Assembly (NCBI GenBank): GCA_900317345.1
Contig: ONGK01000019.1
Span: 1-64,000 of the forward strand
Direction of reading: 5' to 3'
Source of the DNA: an uncultured Bacteroidales bacterium
GTDB taxonomy: Bacteria; Bacteroidota; Bacteroidia; Bacteroidales; Paludibacteraceae
Length of the DNA: 64,000 nucleotides
The notes beneath the pieces are model-generated. The model was not told the origin of the DNA. It worked only from the letters and a program-made list of their open reading frames with translations, and ran no database searches. Of the stretch, positions 32,464-39,504 are shown one piece after another. The position numbers and the translations under genes were made by a program. How positions within the stretch are numbered: the first letter of the stretch is position 1; each line of letters opens with the position of its first letter.

Positions 32464-32967
32464 TTATAGTTTCAAAGCTTCCTCCCAGGTATATTCGCGC
32501 TCCTCAACGGTGGATGGCAGGTATCCCATCTGCTCCTGCGCTTTGGCTTGCGGGAAAGTGAAATAGGTGCATGTACACTCGCATAGGAGCTCTCCGTCTG
32601 CGCTATAGAGCTCGCCCTGCACGATGGCTACGTTTCGCCGCATCTCTTTGAGATAGCCTCGGAGCTTGATATAGTCCTGGAGCGTGGAGACGGGCTTATG
32701 ATAGCGCATCTCCATCTTGGCGGTGACGCCGGCGGTCTTGAGCAGATGGAAGACGACCCATCCGCATACCTCGTCCAGCAGCACGGCCTGCACGCCTCCG
32801 TGGAGGGTATTGATCCACGACTGATGGTTCTGCGTGGGGCGCCAGATGGAGATGATGTCGTTGCCGTCCTCGAAGAAGCGCATCCGTGTGCCTATGGGGT
32901 TATCGGGGCTGCATCCGAAGCAGTTATACCCGGGGGTATGTGTCCAAGGATTGATAATCCGTTTCAT
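32464..32967 (-). CDS. Hotdog-fold thioesterase (PaaI-like)
   Basis: 167 aa. Seen: YNCFGCSPDNPIGTRMRFFE, then the hotdog helix LHGGVQAVLLDEVCGWVVFH, with HGG and the acidic residue typical of PaaI-like acyl-CoA thioesterases, and MRYHKPVSTLQD on the following strand. The substrate is unknown. The start was set at the ATG at 32967 because the promoter -7 box lies at 32990-32998; the reading frame extends further upstream only through the promoter. Confidence 0.85.
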   Translation of the reverse strand: MKRIINPWTHTPGYNCFGCSPDNPIGTRMRFFEDGNDIISIWRPTQNHQSWINTLHGGVQAVLLDEVCGWVVFHLLKTAGVTAKMEMRYHKPVSTLQDYIKLRGYLKEMRRNVAIVQGELYSADGELLCECTCTYFTFPQAKAQEQMGYLPSTVEEREYTWEEALKL

Positions 32968-32989
32968 TGCGATAACATTTTTTGCGGGT

Positions 32990-33022
32990 GCAAAGATACT
33001 GCTTTTTTTGCATATATGCAAG
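32990..33022 (-). promoter_or_regulatory. Promoter of thioesterase-SDR-glycan operon
   Basis: Minus strand: CTTG at 33022-33019, a 20-bp spacer ending GCAG, TATCTTTGC at 32998-32990. GCATATATGC lies directly after the -33 box. It is the most upstream promoter found for the long minus-strand operon. Confidence 0.8.
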
Positions 33023-33043
33023 TTTTCCTGCTTTTTTTTGAAT

Positions 33044-33547
33044 TTATGCCAATTTGATTGCTTGTAGAACCATGGCACGAATGAACGTGTTGAGCGTTCG
33101 ATAAGTACGTCTTTGGACTCTGGTAGAATTAGGATTGAACTGCGGGTCTGTTTTTGGCAGGATGGGTGCTTGCGGGTCGGGTTTCTTCAGTTGCGCCATG
33201 AAGCGTGCTTTGAAATGCTCGAATTGAGCGCGATATTCAAGAGTTTGTTGGCGCTCGGGCTCTGACATAGCTGCCAATTCTTCCCGGGTATATTTGCCGG
33301 CTCGAATGATGAGTGTTGTGATACGACTGGCATCGGCGAACGACTGAATATTACGGAGTTCGGCTCCTTTAGGCGGATTTTTCTTGTAGTCACGCGGGTA
33401 GAGGATTGCATAAGCTTCTTGTGAAGCTGTCGAAATGACAGCTCCCGTCTCTGCGCGATACTTCTTTTGGCGATGTACAATTCGTTCTTTTTTGTTCAAT
33501 TTTCCGCGAATATTTTCAAAAGCGGAGGAAAGTTCAGTTTTAGCCAT
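33044..33547 (-). CDS. Uncharacterised conserved basic protein
   Basis: 167 aa, soluble, strongly basic, no signal peptide or membrane segment. Seen: AFENIRGKLNKKERIVHRQK, YPRDYKKNPPKGAELRNIQS, ELAAMSEPERQQTLEYRAQF, KKPDPQAPILPK and a basic C-terminus. It resembles, from memory, a hypothetical protein family found in Prevotella and relatives, sometimes in several copies; function not known. The KNPPKGAEL and PDPxAP stretches are the most characteristic. The nearest promoter (33782-33814) would give a leader of about 230 nt containing the 11-bp array at 33641-33706. Confidence 0.7.
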   Translation of the reverse strand: MAKTELSSAFENIRGKLNKKERIVHRQKKYRAETGAVISTASQEAYAILYPRDYKKNPPKGAELRNIQSFADASRITTLIIRAGKYTREELAAMSEPERQQTLEYRAQFEHFKARFMAQLKKPDPQAPILPKTDPQFNPNSTRVQRRTYRTLNTFIRAMVLQAIKLA

Positions 33548-33640
33548 AAATTGGCACGATTTTTGTAGTATTATTTATAAATTTATTTATTTCTGCCATT
33601 CTGGCAGGTCCTTGGCAAGAAGTCAGTCTGACGTAAGCCT

Positions 33641-33706
33641 AACCACCCACTAACGACCCACTATTCACCCACTAATCACCCACTCGAATACCGAGATGAG
33701 TCCGAA
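33641..33706 (+). repeat. Six-unit 11-bp tandem array
   Basis: Units in exact register: AACCACCCACT, AACGACCCACT, ATTCACCCACT, AATCACCCACT (33641-33684), then CGAATACCGAG and ATGAGTCCGAA (33685-33706). The last two match units of the dut-downstream array (ATAATACCGAG, ATGAGTCCGAG). It lies in the presumed leader of the 33044-33547 gene. Confidence 0.85.
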
Positions 33707-33781
33707 AAAACCTCGAACTTTCATCGAGGTAATTCCGATATTTCGGCGATGGTGTTTTTGGACTGCTTGTCCATTTCGGGT

Positions 33782-33814
33782 GCAAAGGTACGATTTTTTT
33801 TTGATATGCGCAAA
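33782..33814 (-). promoter_or_regulatory. Promoter of the 33044-33547 gene
   Basis: Minus strand: TTTG at 33814-33811, a 20-bp spacer, TACCTTTGC at 33790-33782. Confidence 0.7.
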
Positions 33815-33920
33815 AAAAACGCACCTTTTTTTTTGTGCCAGAGAATGTTTTTGAATGATGCAAGCAGAGCTGCTGAGTGATGGCAGTAGGGAAAGCGCAT
33901 TTTTTGAGCGTTTTTATTTT

Positions 33921-33978
33921 CCCAAGAAATTTCCCAAGTAGAAAATTTGCACAATTCACGAAAAAGCAGTAATTTTGC
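33921..33978 (+). promoter_or_regulatory. Promoter and paired CCCAAG sites of the lipocalin-like gene
   Basis: CCCAAG at 33921-33926 and 33933-33938 (12 bp apart), then TTTG 33946-33949, a 20-bp spacer containing CACGAAAAAGCAG, and TAATTTTGC 33970-33978. The block is closely repeated at 36669-36726. Confidence 0.75.
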
Positions 33979-34002
33979 AGCGGAATTTCAATACGAGCGA
34001 TT

Positions 34003-34491
34003 ATGAAAAACAAAGTAATTTTCTTTTTTGCATTGATGGGTGCAATTATGCTGCAGAGCTGCAACGCCAATATGCCGGAGATGAACGAGAACAACCGTAA
34101 GTTGCTTATCGGCCACTGGACTGTGGTCAAAGAGACGATGACCAACGGTGACGGCTTCGGCGGTGTGGTCACACGGACGGAGGATTTCCATTGGGGTCTG
34201 GATTCGTATCATTTCATCAATGATTCGCTGGTCTATATAAGTAATAGTCAAGCATATCTCGTGTACTCGCCGCCCTATAACTACTCCCTGGCAGAGCAGA
34301 AGGACGGCAAATGGCTGCTGACAGTTCCGAAAGTGTATGACCAACCGCGCAATTTGGAAGGAGGACTCTCGCCCATTACTATCTATAAATTATCCAAGGA
34401 TGCAATAGAATGGCAGTTTGAATCGTATGGTGGCGACGAAGGTCCGGTGGTGTATTATCAATATCTTCAAAAAACGGATAACCAGCAATAA
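34003..34491 (+). CDS. Lipocalin-like lipoprotein
   Basis: 162 aa. Signal peptide with lipobox MLQSC (Cys about 20). The body begins NRKLLIGHWTVVKET and ends with YQYLQK, a pattern of short beta strands like the lipocalin-like families of Bacteroides, where the opening xGxW is typical. The ligand and role are unknown. It is transcribed from the promoter 33946-33978 and is immediately followed (no gap) by the TPR/HTH regulator, so it may share its transcript. A second lipoprotein of the same type at 36751 has the same upstream block. Confidence 0.75.
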   Translation: MKNKVIFFFALMGAIMLQSCNANMPEMNENNRKLLIGHWTVVKETMTNGDGFGGVVTRTEDFHWGLDSYHFINDSLVYISNSQAYLVYSPPYNYSLAEQKDGKWLLTVPKVYDQPRNLEGGLSPITIYKLSKDAIEWQFESYGGDEGPVVYYQYLQKTDNQQ

Positions 34492-35703
34492 TTGCATAGA
34501 ACATATAAGATATTATGGTTGATTTCAGCCGTAGGATGGATGGCGTGTTCGTCACCTACGGCTGAGTCGTATTATCGTCAAGGCCGCGAACTACGCGAAG
34601 CGGACGAACCTGTTGCAGCGATGGAAGCATTCATGGCTGCGACAGCTGTGCATTCGCGGGAGTATGTTTTCAAAGCCCGCTCATGGAGTAATATGGCGAC
34701 GATGTGCCGGATGTGCGAACGGCACGATTTGGCGTACGCGCTTTATGAGAAATCGATGGAGCAGTTCGCGCTGGCGGACGACACAATCGCACAAGCCTAC
34801 GCGCTTAATAATATGGCTTGGGAGCAGGCTGTGCAAGGCAACAAACCTGCGGCTACTTCGCTTATCGATGACGCGTTAGCTCTCTGCTCCGACACGGCTG
34901 TGCAGCACAAAGTAACGGAGTCCCGTGCCGCCGCCTGTCTCTATGCCGGCGAGTATGATTCGACACTCGTATATGCGAACTTAGCGCCGTGCTCTTCGCC
35001 GTATTTCGATATTCTGCAGGCGCAGGCTTATGCGTACCTCGGCAATAACGATTCGGCATTGTTCTATGCCAAGCGCGTGGTGACTCAGACGGACAATCCG
35101 CGCTATCTGGACAATGTGTATTATATCCTTACTTACTGCGATTCCACGGCACAGGCGGACGAAGTGCGTGCGTTAGCAGCCACACGGGCGGACGTGTTGA
35201 TGAATCTGGAGCGCAACAGAGCCGATTGGATAGAAGCCATGTTGCTGGCGGAGAATGCGCTGACCAAGCCCAAGAAGCCTCTTCCATGGTGGTACTGGCT
35301 GGCGTGGTTTGGTATCGTCATTCTCATTGTGGATGCCTTGGCGTACGGTATCCCCCGCCGCAAACAGACGAACTCGCTGGAACAGCAATGCCGTCATTTG
35401 CGTAATAGCACCAATTTACGCGAAGAGCTGAAATGGAACAGTTATCCGCAGTTCCGAACCGCCTGTGACGAAAAACTCTCGTCCATCGTTACCAAACTGG
35501 AGCAACGCGGCTTGTCCGAACGGGAGATACGTATCTGCGTGCTGGTCCTTATCGGCCTGTCGTACGCACAGATGGCGGATGTGCTTATCCGCGCGGAAAG
35601 CGGTATAGGCAAAGACAAATACATGGTGGCCAAGCGTCTTGGCGTGAGCGTCAAAGATTTGCAGACCACTTTAATCCAAATTGCCCGCGGAACTAATGCG
35701 TAA
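34492..35703 (+). CDS. Lipoprotein/membrane TPR regulator with C-terminal HTH
   Basis: 403 aa. N-terminal hydrophobic segment ending GWMACSS (possible lipobox), TPR-like helices to about residue 255, a membrane helix (about 266-287), a short coiled segment, and a C-terminal LuxR-like helix-turn-helix (LSEREIRICVLVLIGLSYAQ followed by IGKDKYMVAKRLGV). Such TPR-TM-HTH proteins are common regulators in Bacteroidetes, sensing outside and acting on DNA inside. The start is the TTG at 34492, adjacent to the preceding stop; no ATG is available before the hydrophobic segment. The likely targets are the adjacent genes with paired CCCAAG sites (inferred). Confidence 0.75.
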   Translation: MHRTYKILWLISAVGWMACSSPTAESYYRQGRELREADEPVAAMEAFMAATAVHSREYVFKARSWSNMATMCRMCERHDLAYALYEKSMEQFALADDTIAQAYALNNMAWEQAVQGNKPAATSLIDDALALCSDTAVQHKVTESRAAACLYAGEYDSTLVYANLAPCSSPYFDILQAQAYAYLGNNDSALFYAKRVVTQTDNPRYLDNVYYILTYCDSTAQADEVRALAATRADVLMNLERNRADWIEAMLLAENALTKPKKPLPWWYWLAWFGIVILIVDALAYGIPRRKQTNSLEQQCRHLRNSTNLREELKWNSYPQFRTACDEKLSSIVTKLEQRGLSEREIRICVLVLIGLSYAQMADVLIRAESGIGKDKYMVAKRLGVSVKDLQTTLIQIARGTNA

Positions 35704-36199
35704 GTACCTGACAATCATACTAATCCTGTTGGCGGTTCGCATGGCGGCGAGCAACACCATTTCTATTCCGCTAAGTACATCGGGTGGTCAATCTTTACCT
35801 GAATATCTTTCCACACCCGACCCGACCGACCCGAACCAATTCCGTGCTTCGCTCACCGGTAACACGCTGGTTATTCAAACGCCGGCTAATGCCGTTTCGT
35901 ATGTCCTCATCCGCGAAGCGGAGTGCGAGCGGAGAAACGAAGATTATTTCTATTCCATCAGTCTCGACTCCGTCTCCTGTCCTATCAACCGTGCCGGCAT
36001 ATACGCCATCCAAATCGGCTGTTGGGATAAGGATTACGTGGGGTATCTGCTCGTTAAGAAAGTCGGGGTGTACGATTTGAACGGCCGTTATTGGGGTGCG
36101 ACACTCGATAAGATTGACGAACTGCCGAAGGGATATTATCTCATTCGTGTAGAAACAAATATGGGAACAACATGCACTAAATTCTACGTACAGCAATGA
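35696..36199 (+). CDS. Small exported protein (DUF3244-like)
   Basis: 167 aa. Signal peptide MRKYLTIILILLAVRMAAS, then a two-part beta-rich body. The end, VYDLNGRYWGATLDKIDELP followed by KGYYLIRVET and FYVQQ, resembles the short sorting-type or DUF3244 domains of Bacteroidales, but with no fused enzyme. The ATG at 35696 overlaps the preceding stop by 8 nt. Role unknown; it belongs to the same small operon as the TPR/HTH regulator. Confidence 0.65.
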   Translation: MRKYLTIILILLAVRMAASNTISIPLSTSGGQSLPEYLSTPDPTDPNQFRASLTGNTLVIQTPANAVSYVLIREAECERRNEDYFYSISLDSVSCPINRAGIYAIQIGCWDKDYVGYLLVKKVGVYDLNGRYWGATLDKIDELPKGYYLIRVETNMGTTCTKFYVQQ

Positions 36200-36651
36200 A
36201 AAGGAAACACTACATATCAGGACTTATAATAATTCTGGCCCTCAGTTTATTCGGCTGTAGCAAAGGAACAAATGAAATAGGACCAGCACCATATCTTAAC
36301 GGCGGTGACGGTGTCCCTCGTCTGGTGATTAGAGGAACGGTTAAGAACACCGCCGACGAACCACTGCAGGGCATTTATGTAGCTGTCTATGGAGTGCGTG
36401 AAGCGGACGAACCGGACGTACTGACTTATAACTACGCGCTCACAGGACCCGGCGGCGATTATACCATTGTGCGTTACCGCGGGCGTGAATACCCGACCGA
36501 AGTAACGGTCGTTGCGACCGATTCCACAGGCGTCTATGAGGAACAAGTGCTCTTTGAGACCATCACATACGACTCCATCAGCACGCGAACCGGCAAGGAA
36601 CCTTTCAATGGTTTAGTAACTGCTGATTTTATACTTGTGTTAAAAGAATAA
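36196..36651 (+). CDS. Putative lipoprotein, radical-SAM-associated type
   Basis: 151 aa. Lipobox SLFGC (Cys about 21). The body is a single Ig/CarboxypepD_reg-like domain: VIRGTVKNTADEPLQGIYVA, GPGGDYTIVRYR, EVTVVATDSTG. It resembles a family of Bacteroidetes lipoproteins often found next to radical SAM genes, but no radical SAM gene is here. It overlaps the preceding gene by 4 nt and closes this operon. Confidence 0.65.
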   Translation: MKRKHYISGLIIILALSLFGCSKGTNEIGPAPYLNGGDGVPRLVIRGTVKNTADEPLQGIYVAVYGVREADEPDVLTYNYALTGPGGDYTIVRYRGREYPTEVTVVATDSTGVYEEQVLFETITYDSISTRTGKEPFNGLVTADFILVLKE

Positions 36652-36668
36652 TCACCAAGAGTCATTTT

Positions 36669-36726
36669 CCCAAGAAAAATCCCAAGACAGATATTTGCAG
36701 GTTTCACGAAAAAGCAGTACCTTTGC
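36669..36726 (+). promoter_or_regulatory. Promoter and paired CCCAAG sites, second copy
   Basis: CCCAAG at 36669-36674 and 36681-36686 (12 bp apart), TTTG 36694-36697, a 20-bp spacer with CACGAAAAAGCAG, TACCTTTGC 36718-36726. It matches the block at 33921-33978 over about 60 bp. Confidence 0.75.
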
Positions 36727-36750
36727 ACCGGATTTAAAAACAGAATTATT

Positions 36751-37302
36751 ATGAAAGTAAAACTTTTTATCTTCTCGTTTATCGCAGCCGTGTTCTGCGC
36801 ATGTGAACAAAACGGTGTGGGTGACGCCTCGCTTATCGAAGGCGGATGGGATCTGCGAAACATCGATTATGACAAAACGGTGTACGCCGACTACAACGGC
36901 AACACGCATCTGAAGGACAGCGCCTACACGCGCACTTTTGAGGATAAGGAGCAAGTGTGGCTCTTTTATCAAGGCAACATCAGCGAGTGGCAGTATTTTG
37001 TGCAGGACGGAGAAGGTTATTGGTCAGGCTATGCCTGTGATTGCTGGCGTAAATATAGAACCGAAGGCGAAGGTGAGAATATGACCATCGTTGAGACCAG
37101 AGGAAGTATTATTCCGGGTTATGAAGGAGTGACCACCACCAGGCGCTATAAAGTGGAGAAACTGACAACCAAATCAATGGTTCTTTCTACTATAGAACAG
37201 ATGTACAACTCGGACACCCAAAGTCCCGTGGATGTGAACGCCGTTTATACCTTCAAGCGCGATAACTCGCTTTTGGAATATATCCGTAGAATATATCCGT
37301 AG
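36751..37302 (+). CDS. Lipocalin-like lipoprotein, second
   Basis: 183 aa. Signal peptide with lipobox VFCAC (Cys about 18); body ASLIEGGWDLRNIDYDKT, ..EQVWLFYQGNISEWQYF.., ..VNAVYTFKRD. It shares the small beta-barrel style and the upstream regulatory block of the gene at 34003, but little sequence. Role unknown. It converges with the small lipoprotein gene 37319-37519; no clear terminator lies between them. Confidence 0.7.
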   Translation: MKVKLFIFSFIAAVFCACEQNGVGDASLIEGGWDLRNIDYDKTVYADYNGNTHLKDSAYTRTFEDKEQVWLFYQGNISEWQYFVQDGEGYWSGYACDCWRKYRTEGEGENMTIVETRGSIIPGYEGVTTTRRYKVEKLTTKSMVLSTIEQMYNSDTQSPVDVNAVYTFKRDNSLLEYIRRIYP

Positions 37303-37318
37303 CGGTTATCCGGAATAA

Positions 37319-37519
37319 TTATTCTACGTTCTCTTGAACCGTTTGGGCAGCAGCTTGGTTGAGTTGCTGCTTCATTTTTTGTTGGGCAGCTTGGTAGTCC
37401 GGTGCGTTGTATTCTTCCGGCAGAGGCGCCGGTGCGTAACATGCGGCGAACGTGAATGCTACGCCGGTCAGCAGACATAGTTTGATGCCCGCTTGCAGAA
37501 TTTTGACATTTGTACACAC
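37319..37519 (-). CDS. Very small lipoprotein
   Basis: 66 aa. GTG start at 37519, hydrophobic segment and lipobox FAAC (Cys27), then a Gln/Ala-rich mature part of about 40 residues (QQKMKQQLNQAAAQTVQ) that could form one helix. It has the size and form of small peptidoglycan- or membrane-associated lipoproteins, but no family was recognised. No promoter of the usual type was found upstream. Confidence 0.5.
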   Translation of the reverse strand: MCTNVKILQAGIKLCLLTGVAFTFAACYAPAPLPEEYNAPDYQAAQQKMKQQLNQAAAQTVQENVE

Positions 37520-37564
37520 GTATTCCTAATCTGACTCCTTCATTTTCATGCTTGCGCATGTTCA

Positions 37565-37843
37565 GCTTGTGTCTTTTTTACAACTAATTCGCACACTATT
37601 TCACAAGAAAAGACACAAGCCTCATCCTCCGCGGGGAGAAGGTGTATACAATAGAAGGACGGATATTAGTCCGTTAGTTGGGGTATTCATGTATTAGCAT
37701 GTACCAATTTTGCCTAAAACTAAAGCATTTTTGGTACATGCTATACCTATGCAGCTTGTATTTATTTTGCCTGAATTTTGCATAAAAAAAGATACAAGCT
37801 AAAACTGGGTGACTTGTTCCTTTTATGCTCGAAAAGGAACAAG
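37565..37843 (+). repeat. Array of four related hairpins
   Basis: Four inverted repeats in 280 bp: 37565-37577/37608-37620 (13 bp perfect, 30-nt loop), 37696-37707/37731-37742 (12 bp perfect, 23-nt loop), 37753-37768/37785-37800 (16 bp, one mismatch and one wobble), 37813-37824/37832-37843 (12 bp perfect, 7-nt loop). Three left arms start with (A)GCTTGT or ACTTGT and one with AGCATGT; each right arm changes to match. Arms 2 and 4 are followed by TATACCT. Loops 2 and 3 share ATTTTGCCT. Confidence 0.75.
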
Positions 37844-37903
37844 CTATACCTCCTCGTGTTCGACGAAAGGGTTGGCAAAAGGGCATAAAAAAACAAAAAT
37901 AAA

Positions 37904-37936
37904 TTTGCGTATATCATTAATTTTATACTATCTTTG
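37904..37936 (+). promoter_or_regulatory. Promoter of the ATPase fragment
   Basis: TTTG 37904-37907, a 21-bp spacer, TATCTTTG 37929-37936. Intact although the gene behind it is truncated. Confidence 0.6.
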
Positions 37937-38001
37937 GAGCAAATTTATCGCAATAACACACCACGAATAACAAAACAAAACTGCAATAACACACTAAATA
38001 T

Positions 38002-38106
38002 ATGCTTAAACGGAAGATTATAAGCCAATTGGAAGAATGGAAAAACAACCACTCCCACGAGGCTCTGCTGATTAAGGGAGCCAGGCAGGTCGGCAAAAGG
38101 ACATAA
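38002..38106 (+). pseudogene. Truncated DUF4143-type AAA ATPase (N-terminus only)
   Basis: 34 codons: MLKRKIISQLEEWKNN..., then ALLIKGARQVGKRT and stop. This is the start of the ATP-binding DUF4143/AAA_14 proteins common in Bacteroidales, which continue for about 350 residues; here it breaks off within the Walker A motif (GARQVGKT expected). The break coincides with the second copy of a 21-bp direct repeat and the start of a terminator. Probably a deletion remnant. Confidence 0.8.
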
Positions 38107-38133
38107 AAAAACGCAGCCCCGAAGGACTGCGTT
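38104..38133 (-). terminator. Rho-independent terminator of the 38170-39486 gene
   Basis: Minus strand: stem AACGCAGTCC, loop TTCG, GGGCTGCGTT, then a run of T (38111-38105). The 7-bp outer stem plus inner pairs and a TTCG tetraloop make it strong; it ends the minus-strand pectin operon. Confidence 0.85.
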
Positions 38134-38159
38134 GGTTTTGGCTACTGGCTTTGAACGCC

Positions 38160-38194
38160 AGCGGTCTTTCTACTTTCTACTTTCTACTTCTACG
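38160..38194 (-). repeat. Junction-repeat remnant at the end of a secreted-protein gene
   Basis: Minus strand: heptamers GTAGAAA three times followed by AGACCGCT. The repeat encodes the last residues EVESRK and the stop codon (38172-38170) of the secreted protein. Confidence 0.7.
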
Positions 38195-39486
38195 CCAAGG
38201 GCATTGTAGAGCTTGCCGTTTTTCTCGATGATGAGCATGCCGTTGCGGAGGATTTTGGTGGCTTTTGCATTAGCATCGGTTTGCTCAAGAGCGGTAGCCG
38301 AAGAAGCGGGATATGTTACCTTAAGGTAACGATAGTACTGACCATCCTTTACTTCAAAAACGGATGTACCTGACTCATTCGACGTATTAAATGTAGCTTT
38401 ATTGCCACTCCAATCACCCGTCTTGATATTGCCATCTAACGTGCTTGTGGCAGGGTCCGCATATGTATATACTTCTACAATGGCATCCTTCTTGCCGGGG
38501 AAGGTGAAAGTAGTATTGGCGTTCACTTGTGCCCAGAAGTCTTTTCTGCCACTATTTTGGAATTTACCATTACTGCTTTCTTTTTTTGTATCAACAATTA
38601 GTTTGACATCCATCGGATTGCCCCCAACATTAGCTTGCGCCACAAGGAAATCTCCAGTTCTACCTTGCCAAGAAACTGCCGGAGCACCTTCTGTCAAGCC
38701 GAAATTCCATTGAACCGTAACATCAGATGTTGCTGTAGCTATAGAACCTGTGTTAGCCGTAAAGACCGGTGTCATGGTAACATCTTGTGTCGGAGTGTAG
38801 TCAGCACCTATCGCATAGGTATTCTCGCCGTCATTCCAGCCCGTGAGCGTATAGCCATCTTTGTAGAGCGTGCGGTTGGCAGGCATTGTGATGCTCTCGC
38901 CTTGAACCACATTTGTTACTGCGGGAACTGTACCTTCTGCCTCTGCATCATTATTAGAGAAAGTAACAATATATTCTATATCTGCAAGTTGCTCAAATTT
39001 GATGTAAGGAGTAAAATTGCCGCAATCGACTTTAATAGTTTGGTCTTGATCTACACTAAAAGTAACATATATTACATTGCTCGAAGTGTTATTATGATAG
39101 CATGCGCCGGTGTTTTGATTAAAAGATTTCAACGTGACTGATCCGTCTTCATTGGTTACGCTACCTGAACCATTACCGAACTGACACGTACCGAGAGTCA
39201 CTTTGTAATTACCGGCAACAACCGGAATGGTCACTAAGAGGTCTTGATAGCCATGCTGGTTGCCGTTATACTTAGCCGCTGATAAGATGGCAACATACTC
39301 AGCCGGTGCTTCATCGGAATATGTGTACGTCTCTCCATCAATTGTAAGGTACTTCGTGGTAGGATTTACATCGTCGGTACCTAACTGACCATCACGCAAA
39401 TCGATTTCAAAATCGGTTGCCATCATGTTTACACTGCATGCTACTGCAAGTAGCAACAATGCGGATTTAAGCAAATTTGTTTTCAT
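38170..39486 (-). CDS. Secreted modular protein with C-terminal sorting-type tag
   Basis: 438 aa. Signal peptide (about 1-23), an N-terminal beta domain (FEIDLRDGQLG...), a B-repeat/Flg_new-like module at about 165-240 (GYTLTGWNDGENTYAIGADY), a further beta domain (about 250-395) of the sort seen in pectin-degrading proteins of Prevotella, and a C-terminal tag DANAKATKILRNGMLIIEKN. The tag is shared with the acetylesterase upstream and resembles type IX-like sorting domains. It lies 18 bp after that gene, so the two are cotranscribed. Enzymatic role unknown. Confidence 0.75.
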   Translation of the reverse strand: MKTNLLKSALLLLAVACSVNMMATDFEIDLRDGQLGTDDVNPTTKYLTIDGETYTYSDEAPAEYVAILSAAKYNGNQHGYQDLLVTIPVVAGNYKVTLGTCQFGNGSGSVTNEDGSVTLKSFNQNTGACYHNNTSSNVIYVTFSVDQDQTIKVDCGNFTPYIKFEQLADIEYIVTFSNNDAEAEGTVPAVTNVVQGESITMPANRTLYKDGYTLTGWNDGENTYAIGADYTPTQDVTMTPVFTANTGSIATATSDVTVQWNFGLTEGAPAVSWQGRTGDFLVAQANVGGNPMDVKLIVDTKKESSNGKFQNSGRKDFWAQVNANTTFTFPGKKDAIVEVYTYADPATSTLDGNIKTGDWSGNKATFNTSNESGTSVFEVKDGQYYRYLKVTYPASSATALEQTDANAKATKILRNGMLIIEKNGKLYNALGVEVESRK

Positions 39487-39504
39487 TGTGAATTGTATTT
39501 TAAA

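Larger units (their letters stand above)
33548..34002. other. 455-bp intergenic region with divergent promoters and a repeat array
   Basis: Holds, from left to right: AT-rich leader sequence, the 11-bp array (33641-33706), a small inverted repeat ACCTCG/CGAGGT (about 33710-33730), the minus-strand promoter 33782-33814, the paired CCCAAG sites and the plus-strand promoter 33946-33978. No convincing coding frame was found; a 166-codon minus-strand frame across it is not supported. Confidence 0.6.
37874..38112 (+). repeat. Direct repeats flanking the ATPase fragment
   Basis: 37874-37894 and 38092-38112 are 20/21 identical (GGCAAAAGGRCAT followed by seven A and C), 218 bp apart. The second copy covers the truncated Walker A end of the ATPase fragment. 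Confidence 0.7.

Noticed and set aside
33672..34172. 166-codon open frame on the minus strand
   Set aside because: It runs across two promoters, the 11-bp array and the start of a lipoprotein gene, has no family resemblance and an odd composition; it is treated as a chance frame.
37303..37318. Terminator between convergent genes at 37.3 kb
   Set aside because: Only a short AATAATTATT palindrome is present, with no GC stem or T-run.
37565..37843. CRISPR array
   Set aside because: The four units are hairpins of unequal spacing with differing stems; no constant direct repeats, no cas genes.
37565..37843. Integron attC cassette array
   Set aside because: No integrase, and the core GTTRRRY/RYYYAAC sites of attC were not found; the similarity is limited to tandem hairpins.
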